Positions 33,967 through 44,044 of a DNA stretch of 64,000 nucleotides are shown piece by piece (position 1 is the first letter of the stretch; each line of letters starts with the position of its first letter). Below the pieces are notes generated by a model, which was not told the DNA's origin, did not search any database, and saw only the letters and a program-made list of their open reading frames with translations. Origin of the DNA: SAR92 clade bacterium H231 (lineage in GTDB: Bacteria > Pseudomonadota > Gammaproteobacteria > Pseudomonadales > Porticoccaceae); NCBI GenBank assembly GCA_025153775.1, contig JAOALC010000001.1, positions 558,001 through 622,000 on the forward strand, in the 5' to 3' direction. The position numbers and the translations under genes are program-made.

Positions 33967-34524
33967 ATGTCAGCTAAGGTGAGTTTTACCGCCATGGAGC
34001 ATGCCAGCAGAGAGGACTACGACCTGGTGTTTGAGCACGAGCGGCAAGAGATGCAAGGGCAGGCTGCCCGTATTATCCACTGGTTGAAGACCATGGACGG
34101 CGACTCCCCCTACCAGATCAGTCGCCTTGACCACTGTCTGCAAACCGCTACCAGGGCCCAGCGTGATGGCGCCGACGATGAAACCGTAGTCTGTGCTCTG
34201 CTGCATGATATAGGCGATGCCATAGCACCGGCCAATCACAGCCAGGTAGCTGCCGCCATGCTGCGCCCCTATATCAGCGATAAGAATTACTGGGTGCTAT
34301 TGCACCATGGCCTGTTTCAGGGCTATTACTGGATGCATTATTACGACCAGGACAGAAATGCCCGAGATGAACTGCGAAATCACCCTTACTATCAAGACTG
34401 TGTCGACTTCTGCGCCAACTGGGATCAGACCTCTTTTGACCCCCACTACGATACGCTACCTCTAGACCATTTTATCCCTCTGGTTGAGGCCCTGTATGCA
34501 GGCACACCAAAACCCTGTGTCTAG
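33967..34524 (+). CDS. HD-domain mixed-valent diiron oxygenase, TmpB/PhnZ-like
   Basis: The 185-residue HD protein has candidate ligands H56, H80-D81 (LLHDIGD), H91, H113/H114 (LLHHGLFQGYYW) and D153 (NWDQTSFDP), a pattern like PhnZ and MIOX-type diiron oxygenases rather than a large phosphohydrolase. TmpB cleaves 1-hydroxy-2-(trimethylammonio)ethylphosphonate to glycine betaine and phosphate. AAGGAGAGG precedes the ATG. It directly follows the BBOX-like oxygenase, as tmpB follows tmpA. No phn transporter is in the window, so the assignment rests on the pair. Confidence 0.72.
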   Translation: MSAKVSFTAMEHASREDYDLVFEHERQEMQGQAARIIHWLKTMDGDSPYQISRLDHCLQTATRAQRDGADDETVVCALLHDIGDAIAPANHSQVAAAMLRPYISDKNYWVLLHHGLFQGYYWMHYYDQDRNARDELRNHPYYQDCVDFCANWDQTSFDPHYDTLPLDHFIPLVEALYAGTPKPCV

Positions 34525-34724
34525 AACAGCCCAGTTTAAATTGTGCCTGTAAACCATTTACCTATGGTTGCTGTATAAACAGCAGCCAAATCCTTGCATC
34601 TGGCTCTGCGCTGGGCATAATCCCCAGCACCACTTTAAGCACAGCACAAACCTATGGGCGGCAATGGACAGTACAGTAGTGCACAAATCACAAGGAAAGC
34701 CTGTGCGGCTCTCGAGGGTTAAAC

Positions 34725-36503
34725 TTGGCTGAAAACCCACATCCAGAACCAGCACTGGGCAGGCCTCCGGTGCTGCTGTCACTGGCACAGTTTCTAAAAC
34801 CCTACAGTGGACGCATAGGCATTTTCTTATTTGCTCTAGTATTTACCGCAGTGGTCACTCTATCTATTGGTCAGGGTCTCAGGCTGGTGATTGATCAGGG
34901 TTTTTCCGAGCAGTCTCAGCAGCATCTCAACAGCGCTATCCTGTTTATCTTGCTGGCCTCCGCCTTGATGGCGGTGGGCACCTATATCCGCTTTTATTTA
35001 ATCTCCTGGTTGGGTGAGCGGGTCAGTGCAGATATTCGCAGCGCCGTGTTCAACCATGTGGTGCATCTGCATCCGGCATTTTTTGAGACCAACCGCAGTG
35101 GCGATATTATGTCGCGGCTGACATCAGATACCACCTTACTGCAGTCCATTATTGGTTCCTCGGTATCCATAGCCCTGCGCAGTGTGATTAGCTTTACCGG
35201 GGCATTAATTATGTTGCTAATCACCAATTTAAAACTGTCGTTAATTATTATGCTGGCAGTGCCCCTGGTGCTGATGCCCATCCTTATTTTTGGTCGCAAA
35301 GTGCGCAACCTTTCTCGCGAGAGTCAGGACAGTATTGCCGATGTGGGCTCCTATGCAGGAGAGGTGATTCAGCATATTAAAACCGTCCAGAGTTTTACTC
35401 AGGAAACTCAGGAAAAGAACGCCTTCTCCCGCGAGGTAGAGCGAGCCTTTGATGTGGCCAAGCGCCGAGTTAGTCAGCGGGCAATATTGATGGCTGTGGT
35501 CATAATGTTGGTGTTTAGTGCGCTCTCGGTCATGCTCTGGGTGGGTGGCTCCGATGTGATCAATGGCACCATGACCGGCGGAGAATTGGGCGCATTTATT
35601 TTTTATGCCATTTTAATGGCTACAGGGGTTGCCTCTCTGTCAGAAGTCTATGGCGAATTGCAGAGAGCCGCTGGGGCTACTGAGCGACTAATGGAATTGC
35701 TTCACGCTGAAAATGATATTCTGATCGCCGCCAAAGTAGCAGTCGAAGCCAAAGATTTAACGCCAGTTTTGGAGTTTAAAAACCTCCGCTTCTGCTACCC
35801 GTCGCGGCCACAGCAGCCAGCACTAGATGATTTTTCCCTACGCATTGAAGAGGGAAAAATAGTTGCACTGGTGGGCCCATCCGGTGCAGGTAAATCCACA
35901 TTGTTTGATTTAATTCAGCGCTTTTACGATCCGCAAAAAGGCGGTATCTTTTTTGGCGGCCGCAACATTAAGGATTTATACCCAACAGATTTGCGCCAGC
36001 AGATTGCCGTGGTGCAGCAGCAGCCCACATTGTTTACCGGCGATGTGATGTACAACATTCGCTACGGCAAACCAGAGGCCACTGATGAACAGGTGATGGC
36101 CGCAGCCACAGCGGCCCATGCCGACGAGTTTATTCGCCATCTTCCCGACGGCTATCAGAGTGATTTGGGTGAGCAGGGCGTGCGCCTTTCTGGTGGGCAG
36201 CGGCAACGTATTGCCATTGCCCGTGCGCTGCTTAAAGACCCGCGAGTGCTATTGCTTGACGAAGCCACCAGTGCTCTGGATGCAGAGAGTGAATATATGG
36301 TTCAGCTAGCGCTGGATAAGCTAATGAAAGGGCGTACCACAGTAATTATTGCCCATCGCCTGGCGACCATTCTGCATGCAGACTTAATTGTAGTCATGGA
36401 TCAGGGCCAGGCTGTGGCGACGGGCAGTCATAATGACCTGCTTTCTTCGAGCGAGTTATATAGCCGGTTGGCCAAGTTACAGTTTTCGACAGACAAACAG
36501 TAA
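34725..36503 (+). CDS. ABC exporter, fused permease/ATPase (MsbA/ABCB-like)
   Basis: The 592-residue half-transporter has a six-helix exporter membrane domain (about residues 20-310) and an ATPase domain with Walker A GPSGAGKST, the signature LSGGQRQRIAIA, Walker B VLLLDEATSALD and the H-loop IIAHRL. It would form a homodimer exporting lipids, peptides or drugs; MsbA (lipid A) is possible but not provable. The start is TTG at 34725 with GAGGG 7 bases upstream. It stands alone after the TmpAB-like pair with a 200-base gap holding nothing recognisable. Confidence 0.88.
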   Translation: MAENPHPEPALGRPPVLLSLAQFLKPYSGRIGIFLFALVFTAVVTLSIGQGLRLVIDQGFSEQSQQHLNSAILFILLASALMAVGTYIRFYLISWLGERVSADIRSAVFNHVVHLHPAFFETNRSGDIMSRLTSDTTLLQSIIGSSVSIALRSVISFTGALIMLLITNLKLSLIIMLAVPLVLMPILIFGRKVRNLSRESQDSIADVGSYAGEVIQHIKTVQSFTQETQEKNAFSREVERAFDVAKRRVSQRAILMAVVIMLVFSALSVMLWVGGSDVINGTMTGGELGAFIFYAILMATGVASLSEVYGELQRAAGATERLMELLHAENDILIAAKVAVEAKDLTPVLEFKNLRFCYPSRPQQPALDDFSLRIEEGKIVALVGPSGAGKSTLFDLIQRFYDPQKGGIFFGGRNIKDLYPTDLRQQIAVVQQQPTLFTGDVMYNIRYGKPEATDEQVMAAATAAHADEFIRHLPDGYQSDLGEQGVRLSGGQRQRIAIARALLKDPRVLLLDEATSALDAESEYMVQLALDKLMKGRTTVIIAHRLATILHADLIVVMDQGQAVATGSHNDLLSSSELYSRLAKLQFSTDKQ

Positions 36504-36588
36504 TAGCGCTCAACCCATTTTTTTCGCTCCAACAATAAGCCTAAAAATTTTTCTTGCATAACTGAATAATGCTAACTATTATTCAAAC

Positions 36589-39500
36589 ATGGATAGCTTA
36601 AAGGATTTAAGCCAAGGCCCAAGAAAAGGGCCAAACACTCAGGTACCCACAGTGCCTGGGGCCTCTTTTGACCAGTTGATTCTAATCGCCTTAACTTCTC
36701 TCTTAGCCGCCTGCGGCTCATCTTCTGACAGCCCATCTGGGATCAGCAGTGGCAATCATGCACCACAGATTGATACTAATAACATAGTGCAAACACCAGA
36801 ACAGGTGCGTTCAGTAGGAGTCATTTCAGCCACTGATAGCGACGGTGACCAGTTGCTCTGGTCCATAGAGGGTGGCGCTGATGCAGAGCTGTTTAGCATC
36901 AGTGCCAGTGGCGAATTAAAATTTATCGTAGCTCCGGATTATGAGCAGCCGAATGATACGAATATAGATAATATTTATCAGGTATCAATCAGCGCTTCGG
37001 ACCGTCGCGCCACAGTGTCTGAATTACTAAGCATTGAGGTTCTGGATCGTCTGGAAGGACGTGTGGGTGGCGACCCAGTGATAGGGGCCAGAGTATTTCT
37101 AGATCTCAATGCCAATGCCCAGTTAGACCTCAATGAACCTCAGGCCATAACGAGCGATTCAGGCCATTTTATTTTTACAGAGGCACTGCCCACTGATAAC
37201 AGCGCCACGCAGATTATTTCTCTGGGCGGCGCAAATAAAAACACTGATATATCCATTGCTCATTTAGGTTTGGTTTCCGAACTTCCACAGCAGAGTGGCA
37301 TGGCGACCATGGTGACACCATTGACCACTGTGCTGTCGCAGATCAGCTATGCACCAGAGCGCGATGCGTTTTTGCAGATGATGGGTCTCAGCCAGGACGC
37401 TACGCAGATTTACACTCTGGACGCCTGGGCTAAATCTCTGGCTGGTGACCCAGGGTCTCAGGATACCCAGCGACTGAACCAGCAGATTCTACTGTTGATT
37501 ATGTCTCTGGACAGTTTGTTGGATACCCAGGAACCTCTGGACCCACTGATATTTTCTGAGGTATTTACCCAGCAGTTAATTGCCAACCTTGTCAGAGGTA
37601 GAGCATCTCTGACGCAGACAGCTGCAATTAAAAGCATGCTCTACCAGAGCCACAACAGATTGCGTTTGGAGCAAGACTTTAGCAGCCCCATAGATCCACA
37701 AATCATTGAGGTTATAGCTAGGGCCCTGGCTGCTGTCAGTGAGATATTTGCCAACCCGAAACTCAATCCAGTCAGTGATTTTTCTATTGCGCTTAGGCGT
37801 GCAGCTTTTATAGAGCTGCGTCGTTTAATTAGGGCGTTGATCAATGGGCAGATCAGCCCGCAAAGTTTTGTCCAGCAGAGCTCTATCGAAATATTATTTG
37901 CCAATATTCAGGTCGAGGGTTTCCCAGATAGCGATGGCGATGGCCTGGTAGATATTCTCGATGCTGATTCCGATAACGATGGTGTACTTAATAGTTTTGA
38001 TGCCTTTCCCACTGTATTTGCTGAGAGCCTGGATACAGATACAGATGGTATTGGCAACAATGCCGACACCGACGACGACGGAGACGGTGTGCCAGATGCG
38101 CAGGATGCATTCCCGCTAAATGCCTCTGAGTCGCTGGACACAGATGGCGATGGACTGGGTAACAACAGAGATACAGATGATGATGGCGATGGGGTAGAAG
38201 ACCTGGCCGATCATTTTCCGCTTAATGGCGATGAAACCATAGATACAGATAATGATGGTATAGGTAATAACGCAGATTCAGATGACGATGGTGACGCTGT
38301 GCCGGACAGCTCCGATGCCTTCCCTCTGGACGCCAGCGAGGCCCTGGACACAGATCAAGACGGCATAGGCAACAATGCAGACAGCGATGATGATGGCGAT
38401 CAGATAGCAGATACAGACGACAGGTTCCCGCTAGATGCCAGTGAATTTATTGATAGCGACACCGATGGTCTGGGCAATAACAGCGATCCAGACGATGATA
38501 ACGATGGCATTGCAGACGCCTTCGACCAGTTCCCCCTAGACCCCAGCGAGACCCTGGACACTGATCAGGACGGCATAGGCAATAATGCAGACCCAGATGA
38601 CGACGGCGACGGTATCGCCGACACCTTAGATGCCTTCCCTCTGGATAACGCAGAATCAATTGACTCTGACGGTGATGGCCTAGGTAATAACGCAGATACA
38701 GATGATGACGGTGACAATGTTGCAGACAGCGCCGATGCTTTCCCTCTGGATGCCAATGAATCAATAGACTCTGATGGCGATGGCATAGGTAACAATGCGG
38801 ATACAGACGACGATGGCGATGGTGTCGCCGACACCTTAGATGCCTTTCCTCTGGATGCTACAGAAACCATAGATACAAATGGCGATGGTGTAGGCAACAA
38901 TGCAGACAGCGACAACGATGGTGATGGCGTTGCCGACAGTGCAGATGCCTTTCCATTGGATGCCTCAGAGATATTGGATACCGATGCTGATGGCATAGGT
39001 AATAACGCAGATAAAGACGATGACGGTGACAGCATTGCAGACAGTGCCGATGCTTTCCCGCTGGACGCCAGCGAGGCTATAGATACAGATCAGGACGGCA
39101 TAGGCAACAATGCAGACAGCGACGACGATGGCGACGGCGTTGTCGACAGTGCCGATGCTTTTCCACTGGATGCCTCAGAGACATTGGATACCGATGCTGA
39201 TGGCATAGGCAATAATTCCGATACAGACGATGATGGCGACGGGGTTGTCGATAGCAGCGATGCTTTTCCCCTGGATACCACTGAATCAATAGACTCTGAC
39301 GGTGATGGCCTAGGTAATAACGCAGATACAGATGATGACGGTGACAATGTTGCAGACAGCGCCGATGCTTTCCCTCTGGATGCCAATGAATCAATAGACT
39401 CTGATGGCGACGGTACAGGCAATAACGCAGATACAGATGACGATGGTGACGGCGTTGCCGACAGTGTCGATGCCTTCCCGCTGGACGCCAGCGAGGCTAT

Positions 39501-40872
39501 AGATACAGATCAGGACGGCATAGGCAACAATGCAGACAGCGACGACGATGGCGACGGAGTTGCCGACAGTGCCGATGCCTTCCCCTTAGACAGCGGTGAA
39601 GCCCTAGATACAGACAGCGACGGCCTGGGTAACAATGCAGACAGCGACGACGATGGCGACGGGGTGGTCGATAGCAGCGATGCTTTCCCCCTGGATACCA
39701 CTGAATCAATAGACTCTGACGGCGATGGCATAGGTAACAATGCGGATACAGACGATGATGGCGATGGTATCGCCGACACCTTAGATGCCTTTCCTCTGGA
39801 TGCTACAGAAACCATAGATACAAATGACGATGGTGTAGGCAACAATGCAGACCCAGATGACGATGGTGACGGCGTTGCCGACAGTGCAGATGCCTTTCCA
39901 CTGGATGCCTCAGAGACATTGGATACCGATGCTGATGGCATTGGTAATAACGCAGATACAGACGATGACGGTGATGGAATTGTCGACAACACCGATGCAT
40001 TCCCCCTAGATGCCAGCGAGACCCTGGATACCGACGGCGATGGCATTGGCAACAATCAAGACCATGACGACGATGCCGACGGAGTTGCAGACTCGGATGA
40101 TAGCTACCCATTAAACAGTGCCGAGTGGTTAGACACCGATGGGGATGGTGTAGGCAACAATGCAGATACGGATGACGATGGTGATGCAGTGGTCGACGGC
40201 ACCGATGCCTTCCCGCTGGATGCCACGGAGACCACAGATACAGATGCCGATGGACTGGGCAATAATGCAGATTCAGACGATGATGGCGATGGTATTGCCG
40301 ACAGCGCCGACGCTTTCCCACTGGATAGCTCAGAGACTCTGGACACAGACTCTGATGGTACAGGCAATAACAGCGACAGCGACGATGACAATGATGGGGT
40401 TGCCGACAGCAGCGATGCTTTCCCGCTGGATGCCAGTGAGACTCTGGATACCGACGGCGACGGCACCGGCAATAATACAGATAGCGACGATGATGGCGAT
40501 GGCATAGCGGACAGTGCTGATGACTTTCCTCTGGATGCCTCAGAGACATTGGATACCGACAGCGATGGCATAGGCAACAATGCAGATACTGACGACGATG
40601 GTGATGGCGTGTCCGACAGTAGCGATGCCTTCCCGCTGGATAGCTCAGAGAATCTGGACACCGATGCCGATGGCATGGGTAATAACACAGATACAGATGA
40701 CGATGGTGACGGGGTGCCCGACAGTGCAGATGCCTATCCACTGGACGCCAGCCGCAGCGCCGAAGATACATTCGACAAGGATTCATGGGCTAACACTGTT
40801 TGGGGGGCAGAGTCAGACCAAGAGGTGAGTATTTGGAATGCTGATCTATGGGGAGCAAAGGAATGGAAATAA
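36589..40872 (+). CDS. Giant Ca-binding repeat lipoprotein (thrombospondin type 3-like repeats)
   Basis: The 1427-residue protein has a lipoprotein-type signal after a 27-residue polar head (LILIALTSLLAACGSS), a cadherin-like domain (about 60-155), an SdrD/CarboxypepD-like domain with FLDLNANAQLDLNE, and a helical segment to about residue 440. From about residue 480 to 1390 it has about 26 tandem 35-residue repeats of the type DTDGDGIGNNADTDDDGDG-V-ADSADAFPLDASE, each with several D-x-D-x-D-G Ca loops. The tail is short (KDSWANTVWG...). It should form a long rigid Ca-stabilised stalk at the cell surface, perhaps in adhesion. Confidence 0.88.
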   Translation: MDSLKDLSQGPRKGPNTQVPTVPGASFDQLILIALTSLLAACGSSSDSPSGISSGNHAPQIDTNNIVQTPEQVRSVGVISATDSDGDQLLWSIEGGADAELFSISASGELKFIVAPDYEQPNDTNIDNIYQVSISASDRRATVSELLSIEVLDRLEGRVGGDPVIGARVFLDLNANAQLDLNEPQAITSDSGHFIFTEALPTDNSATQIISLGGANKNTDISIAHLGLVSELPQQSGMATMVTPLTTVLSQISYAPERDAFLQMMGLSQDATQIYTLDAWAKSLAGDPGSQDTQRLNQQILLLIMSLDSLLDTQEPLDPLIFSEVFTQQLIANLVRGRASLTQTAAIKSMLYQSHNRLRLEQDFSSPIDPQIIEVIARALAAVSEIFANPKLNPVSDFSIALRRAAFIELRRLIRALINGQISPQSFVQQSSIEILFANIQVEGFPDSDGDGLVDILDADSDNDGVLNSFDAFPTVFAESLDTDTDGIGNNADTDDDGDGVPDAQDAFPLNASESLDTDGDGLGNNRDTDDDGDGVEDLADHFPLNGDETIDTDNDGIGNNADSDDDGDAVPDSSDAFPLDASEALDTDQDGIGNNADSDDDGDQIADTDDRFPLDASEFIDSDTDGLGNNSDPDDDNDGIADAFDQFPLDPSETLDTDQDGIGNNADPDDDGDGIADTLDAFPLDNAESIDSDGDGLGNNADTDDDGDNVADSADAFPLDANESIDSDGDGIGNNADTDDDGDGVADTLDAFPLDATETIDTNGDGVGNNADSDNDGDGVADSADAFPLDASEILDTDADGIGNNADKDDDGDSIADSADAFPLDASEAIDTDQDGIGNNADSDDDGDGVVDSADAFPLDASETLDTDADGIGNNSDTDDDGDGVVDSSDAFPLDTTESIDSDGDGLGNNADTDDDGDNVADSADAFPLDANESIDSDGDGTGNNADTDDDGDGVADSVDAFPLDASEAIDTDQDGIGNNADSDDDGDGVADSADAFPLDSGEALDTDSDGLGNNADSDDDGDGVVDSSDAFPLDTTESIDSDGDGIGNNADTDDDGDGIADTLDAFPLDATETIDTNDDGVGNNADPDDDGDGVADSADAFPLDASETLDTDADGIGNNADTDDDGDGIVDNTDAFPLDASETLDTDGDGIGNNQDHDDDADGVADSDDSYPLNSAEWLDTDGDGVGNNADTDDDGDAVVDGTDAFPLDATETTDTDADGLGNNADSDDDGDGIADSADAFPLDSSETLDTDSDGTGNNSDSDDDNDGVADSSDAFPLDASETLDTDGDGTGNNTDSDDDGDGIADSADDFPLDASETLDTDSDGIGNNADTDDDGDGVSDSSDAFPLDSSENLDTDADGMGNNTDTDDDGDGVPDSADAYPLDASRSAEDTFDKDSWANTVWGAESDQEVSIWNADLWGAKEWK
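38032..40760 (+). repeat. 105-bp coding tandem repeats, about 26 units
   Basis: Unit length is exactly 105 bp (35 codons), measured from successive GA(T/C)-AC-GAT starts at 38032 and 38137. Some multi-unit blocks are nearly identical: one starting near 38648 recurs 630 bp (six units) later near 39278, another starting near 39071 recurs 420 bp (four units) later near 39491. This shows recent expansion by recombination. The other five frames are also open over long stretches because of the repeat, producing false ORFs. Confidence 0.93.
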
Positions 40873-40897
40873 CCAATAGCACGCAAGGAGCGATACC

Positions 40898-41452
40898 ATG
40901 TTAAAACTAATCATTGCCACAGTCCTGTTAACTCTGAGCTCAATAGCCAATGCTGGGGAGCTGATAATTCCCAATAGCTTTTCTGCGGGAAATACCACCA
41001 GCGCCTCAGATGTAAATCAAAACTTTACGGTGATTGAGACCGCAGTAAATGACAACGACGCCCGACTAGATGCCATTGAGGCCGGTTCAACCAGAGTAGT
41101 CTTTCAGGGCTTCTCAGCCAACTCCGAGGCGGGTGACCAGGGTTTGCGACCCTTGCAGGCGGCCTGCGATGCAACCTTTAGCGGCGCCAAGGTGTGCAGC
41201 TCTGAAGAGTTTGCCAACTCAAGATACAACGCAGCGGCAGCTAATCTTTCAGGCAGTGCCTGGTTACTGGCCAGCACCCTCAGTGCCAGCAATTCAAAAA
41301 TCCGCGATAGCGTCACTGGCCAGGCTTACGGCTCGGGCAAGCTAAGCTGCAATGGCTACAACGGCGGCTCTCAGGGCCTGGTAGTGAGCGCCGAGGGCGC
41401 CATGGGTACAGATAGCTGCGCAAATTCAAACCCGGTGGCATGCTGCATTTAG
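40898..41452 (+). CDS. Secreted small protein with coiled-coil head and Cys-rich tail
   Basis: The 184-residue protein has a clear signal peptide (MLKLIIATVLLTLSSIANA). Residues 20-60 (NSFSAGNTTSASDVNQNFTVIETAVNDNDARLDAIE) look like a short trimeric coiled-coil stalk as found in tail-fibre and collagen-like surface proteins. The remainder has six Cys residues. AAGGAG precedes the ATG. It lies 25 bases after the giant repeat lipoprotein and is probably cotranscribed, so the two may work at the cell surface together. Function unknown. Confidence 0.72.
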   Translation: MLKLIIATVLLTLSSIANAGELIIPNSFSAGNTTSASDVNQNFTVIETAVNDNDARLDAIEAGSTRVVFQGFSANSEAGDQGLRPLQAACDATFSGAKVCSSEEFANSRYNAAAANLSGSAWLLASTLSASNSKIRDSVTGQAYGSGKLSCNGYNGGSQGLVVSAEGAMGTDSCANSNPVACCI

Positions 41453-41737
41453 CGGCCAGCGGGCACAACCCATTAGCAACAGCAGGTAGGGAGTGAAGTA
41501 GTAAGCAGTAAGCAGCGAAGGGAGAGTAATCACTAGTTTGGGGTTTTTTCCTGGTTGATCGGCTGGGTCGGGGCAGAGTTAATTTAATAGAGTCCCGGCT
41601 CAGCCTATTGATTTCAGCGTTGATATGTTGGTGATCTTTTAGCTGGTTATAGGCGTAACATGGTGTAATAAAGTAGCTGTATAGTCGTTAATTAAAAACA
41701 ATAAAAATAGCCAACAAACAGCAGAAAAGAGCCCGAC

Positions 41738-43573
41738 ATGAAATCACTAATCAGCCCCCTCAGCATTTTGCTCCTCAGTGCCACCATTTCGTCCTGCAGC
41801 CTGTTCGGCACCTCAGATCCGGAGGCCCAGCGGCTGGCAGAGCACAGAGTCAGCACTTCAACGGGAATTACCCAGGGACAGTCCTTTGGTCTATCCTCCA
41901 GCGCACCCGCCGGAGTGGTTTCCTGGTTCGATATTCCCTATGCCCAGCCCCCAGTGGGCGATCTGCGCTGGAGAGCTCCCCGAGAGTTAAATGCTCCAGA
42001 GCAACTGATCATTGAGCGCGATGACACCTCCTGCGTACAAAAAGCCAGCCGCTTTGCCGGTGTTGAGGGCGAGGGCATGGTAGGCAGCGAAGACTGTCTG
42101 TATCTGGATATCAAAGCTCCCGCCGACTTTGCCAGCCAAAACTATCCAGTGATGCTATGGATTCACGGCGGAGGCAACACCTCTGGGCTTAAAGACTACT
42201 ACGAATACGACAAACTAGTAGCCCGCAAAGATGTGGTAGTAGTGGCGGTTAACTATCGCCTGGGTGCGCTGGGTTGGTTTACCCATCCGGCAATTCAGGA
42301 CCTGCAGCAGGGGCTAGACAAAACCAGCAACTTCGGCCTACTGGATATTATTGAGTCACTAAAATGGGTGCAGAAAAATATAGCCCAGTTTGGGGGCGAC
42401 TCCAGCAATGTCACCATCTTTGGTGAATCAGCTGGTGGCCATAATGTACTGGCTCTGCTGGCCTCGCCACAGGCTGAGGGACTATTTCACAAAGCGATTT
42501 CCCAGTCGGGCTACACCCAGGAAGTCTCGGCCCAAGATGCCTACAACAAAAATGGCACCAATAGTCTAATCGCCCGGGGCAGCTGGCAGATCACCAATAA
42601 GCTGTTGGATAAATCCCAGTCTGAGCACAGCCCTGGGCAGTTGCGCAGCCTGTTAAAGGGCACCGATGCCATTGAGTTTATGAGCCTCTACCAAACCGGC
42701 GACCTAGATTTCGACAGAATGCCCCTTACCACCGTAGACGGTGTGGTAATTCCGAAGGAGGGCATACTGGGCGCCCTGGCCAACCCAGAGCTTGCCAAAA
42801 ATATTCCTGTGATCGCCGGCGCCACCAAAGATGAAGTGTCGCTGTGGCTGGCACTGCATCGCTACTTTATGGACACCAGCTATATATTAACCAAGTTTCT
42901 GCCGCCCCGAATTACCGTCAAAGACCCAGAGCTCTATGAACTCTGGGTTCGCACCAGATCCCACGCCTGGAAAATCAAGGGCGTAGACCAGCCACTGGCG
43001 GCCATGGAGTCTGCAGGCTACACAGACCTCTATGCCTACCAGTTTGACTGGGACCATCAGGACAGCTCAATGCTCATCGACTTTCCTAATCTATTCGGCG
43101 CAGCCCATGGTACAGATATAGCCTTTGTCACTGGCAACTTTACCTATGGGCCCATCTCATCCTATGTCTATCCAGACACCGAGGCGCGGGATCAAATGGA
43201 GAACACAGTGATGAGTGCCTGGACCAACTTCGCCAAGCGCGCAGAGCCAGACAGCGAAAAGCCGGTGCAGTGGCATAAATTTACTACCACCGACCCCCAG
43301 TTCCTGCGCCTGGATAAAGACGATGCCCTGCGCATGGACAGAGAGCAGCACAGCGTAGACTCATTGCTCAACAATATGGCCCTCAGCCGCGCTCCCAGTA
43401 ATCTGCAACGCTGCTATATCGCCTGGGAAACCTTTACCAATGTGGGCAATGCAGACCCAGAGGCTTATCGCGCCTGGAACAATGGCCTCTGTGCCAACCT
43501 GGATATGCCCTCAGAGCAGCGTGCCATAGCAGCCAAGCTGCTCGCCGAACATGGCTCCATAGAAGTGCTTTAA
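41738..43573 (+). CDS. Type B carboxylesterase lipoprotein
   Basis: The 611-residue protein has a lipoprotein signal (LLLSATISSCS) and the type B carboxylesterase fold: WFDIPYAQPPVGDLRWRAP, the EDCLYLDI motif, oxyanion WIHGGGN and the nucleophile elbow FGESAGGHN. It should hydrolyse esters outside the cytoplasm. It starts a group with the DoxX gene 36 bases downstream. The substrate is unknown; length fits the family (500-620). The intergenic 41453-41737 shows no gene. Confidence 0.88.
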   Translation: MKSLISPLSILLLSATISSCSLFGTSDPEAQRLAEHRVSTSTGITQGQSFGLSSSAPAGVVSWFDIPYAQPPVGDLRWRAPRELNAPEQLIIERDDTSCVQKASRFAGVEGEGMVGSEDCLYLDIKAPADFASQNYPVMLWIHGGGNTSGLKDYYEYDKLVARKDVVVVAVNYRLGALGWFTHPAIQDLQQGLDKTSNFGLLDIIESLKWVQKNIAQFGGDSSNVTIFGESAGGHNVLALLASPQAEGLFHKAISQSGYTQEVSAQDAYNKNGTNSLIARGSWQITNKLLDKSQSEHSPGQLRSLLKGTDAIEFMSLYQTGDLDFDRMPLTTVDGVVIPKEGILGALANPELAKNIPVIAGATKDEVSLWLALHRYFMDTSYILTKFLPPRITVKDPELYELWVRTRSHAWKIKGVDQPLAAMESAGYTDLYAYQFDWDHQDSSMLIDFPNLFGAAHGTDIAFVTGNFTYGPISSYVYPDTEARDQMENTVMSAWTNFAKRAEPDSEKPVQWHKFTTTDPQFLRLDKDDALRMDREQHSVDSLLNNMALSRAPSNLQRCYIAWETFTNVGNADPEAYRAWNNGLCANLDMPSEQRAIAAKLLAEHGSIEVL

Positions 43574-43609
43574 ACCCAGCAGCATCTAATAAAAATAGGA
43601 ATCAGTGCC

Positions 43610-44044
43610 ATGACAGTTATCACCCGCTTTTTTAATGCAATGCAACTGCCCGCTGGCTGGTGGAAGAAGCTGGTACTGTTTGGCCTGGCTGGGTTTTTTA
43701 TCAATGTGGGTGTAGATCACTTTGTAAACCCAGATTTCTACCTGAATATTATGCCGCCCTCATTTCCCCTTCACGCAGAGGCCGTGTATATCAGTGGTTT
43801 TTTTGAAATAGTCGGCGGCATCTGTGTGCTGATCCCGAGGCTGCGCAAAATTGCCGGCTGGGGGTTGGTCGCTCTGCTGGTTGCCGTATATCCCGCCAAT
43901 ATCTATATGGCCATCAATCCGCAAGCTTTCCCAGATATTCCACTAGCACTGCTCTATGTGCGCCTGGCATTCCAGTTCCTGTTTTTTTACTGGGCCTACT
44001 CAGTCACCAAACCAGCCTATAACCCAGTGTTGCAGGCCAGCTAA
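43610..44044 (+). CDS. DoxX-family membrane protein
   Basis: The 144-residue protein has four hydrophobic segments, and the start region GWWKKLVLFGLAGFFINVGVDHFVNPDFYLNIMP plus FFEIVGGICVLIPRLRKIAGWGL fits DoxX/SURF4-like proteins. The role of these proteins is largely unknown. It follows the carboxylesterase by 36 bases with an AATAGGA ribosome site, so the two are likely cotranscribed. Confidence 0.82.
   Translation: MTVITRFFNAMQLPAGWWKKLVLFGLAGFFINVGVDHFVNPDFYLNIMPPSFPLHAEAVYISGFFEIVGGICVLIPRLRKIAGWGLVALLVAVYPANIYMAINPQAFPDIPLALLYVRLAFQFLFFYWAYSVTKPAYNPVLQAS

Noticed and set aside
34558-34788. 76-residue leftward frame before the ABC exporter
   Set aside because: Cys-rich random composition, no ribosome site, overlaps the exporter start.
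38032-40760. Possible CRISPR array (regular repeats)
   Set aside because: Unit is 105 bp, wholly in frame, with no unique spacers; it encodes protein repeats.
38447-40786. Several long leftward frames rich in Ser/Pro or His/Arg
   Set aside because: They are mirror frames of the 105-bp Ca-binding repeats; their composition follows from GAT/GAC codons read backwards.
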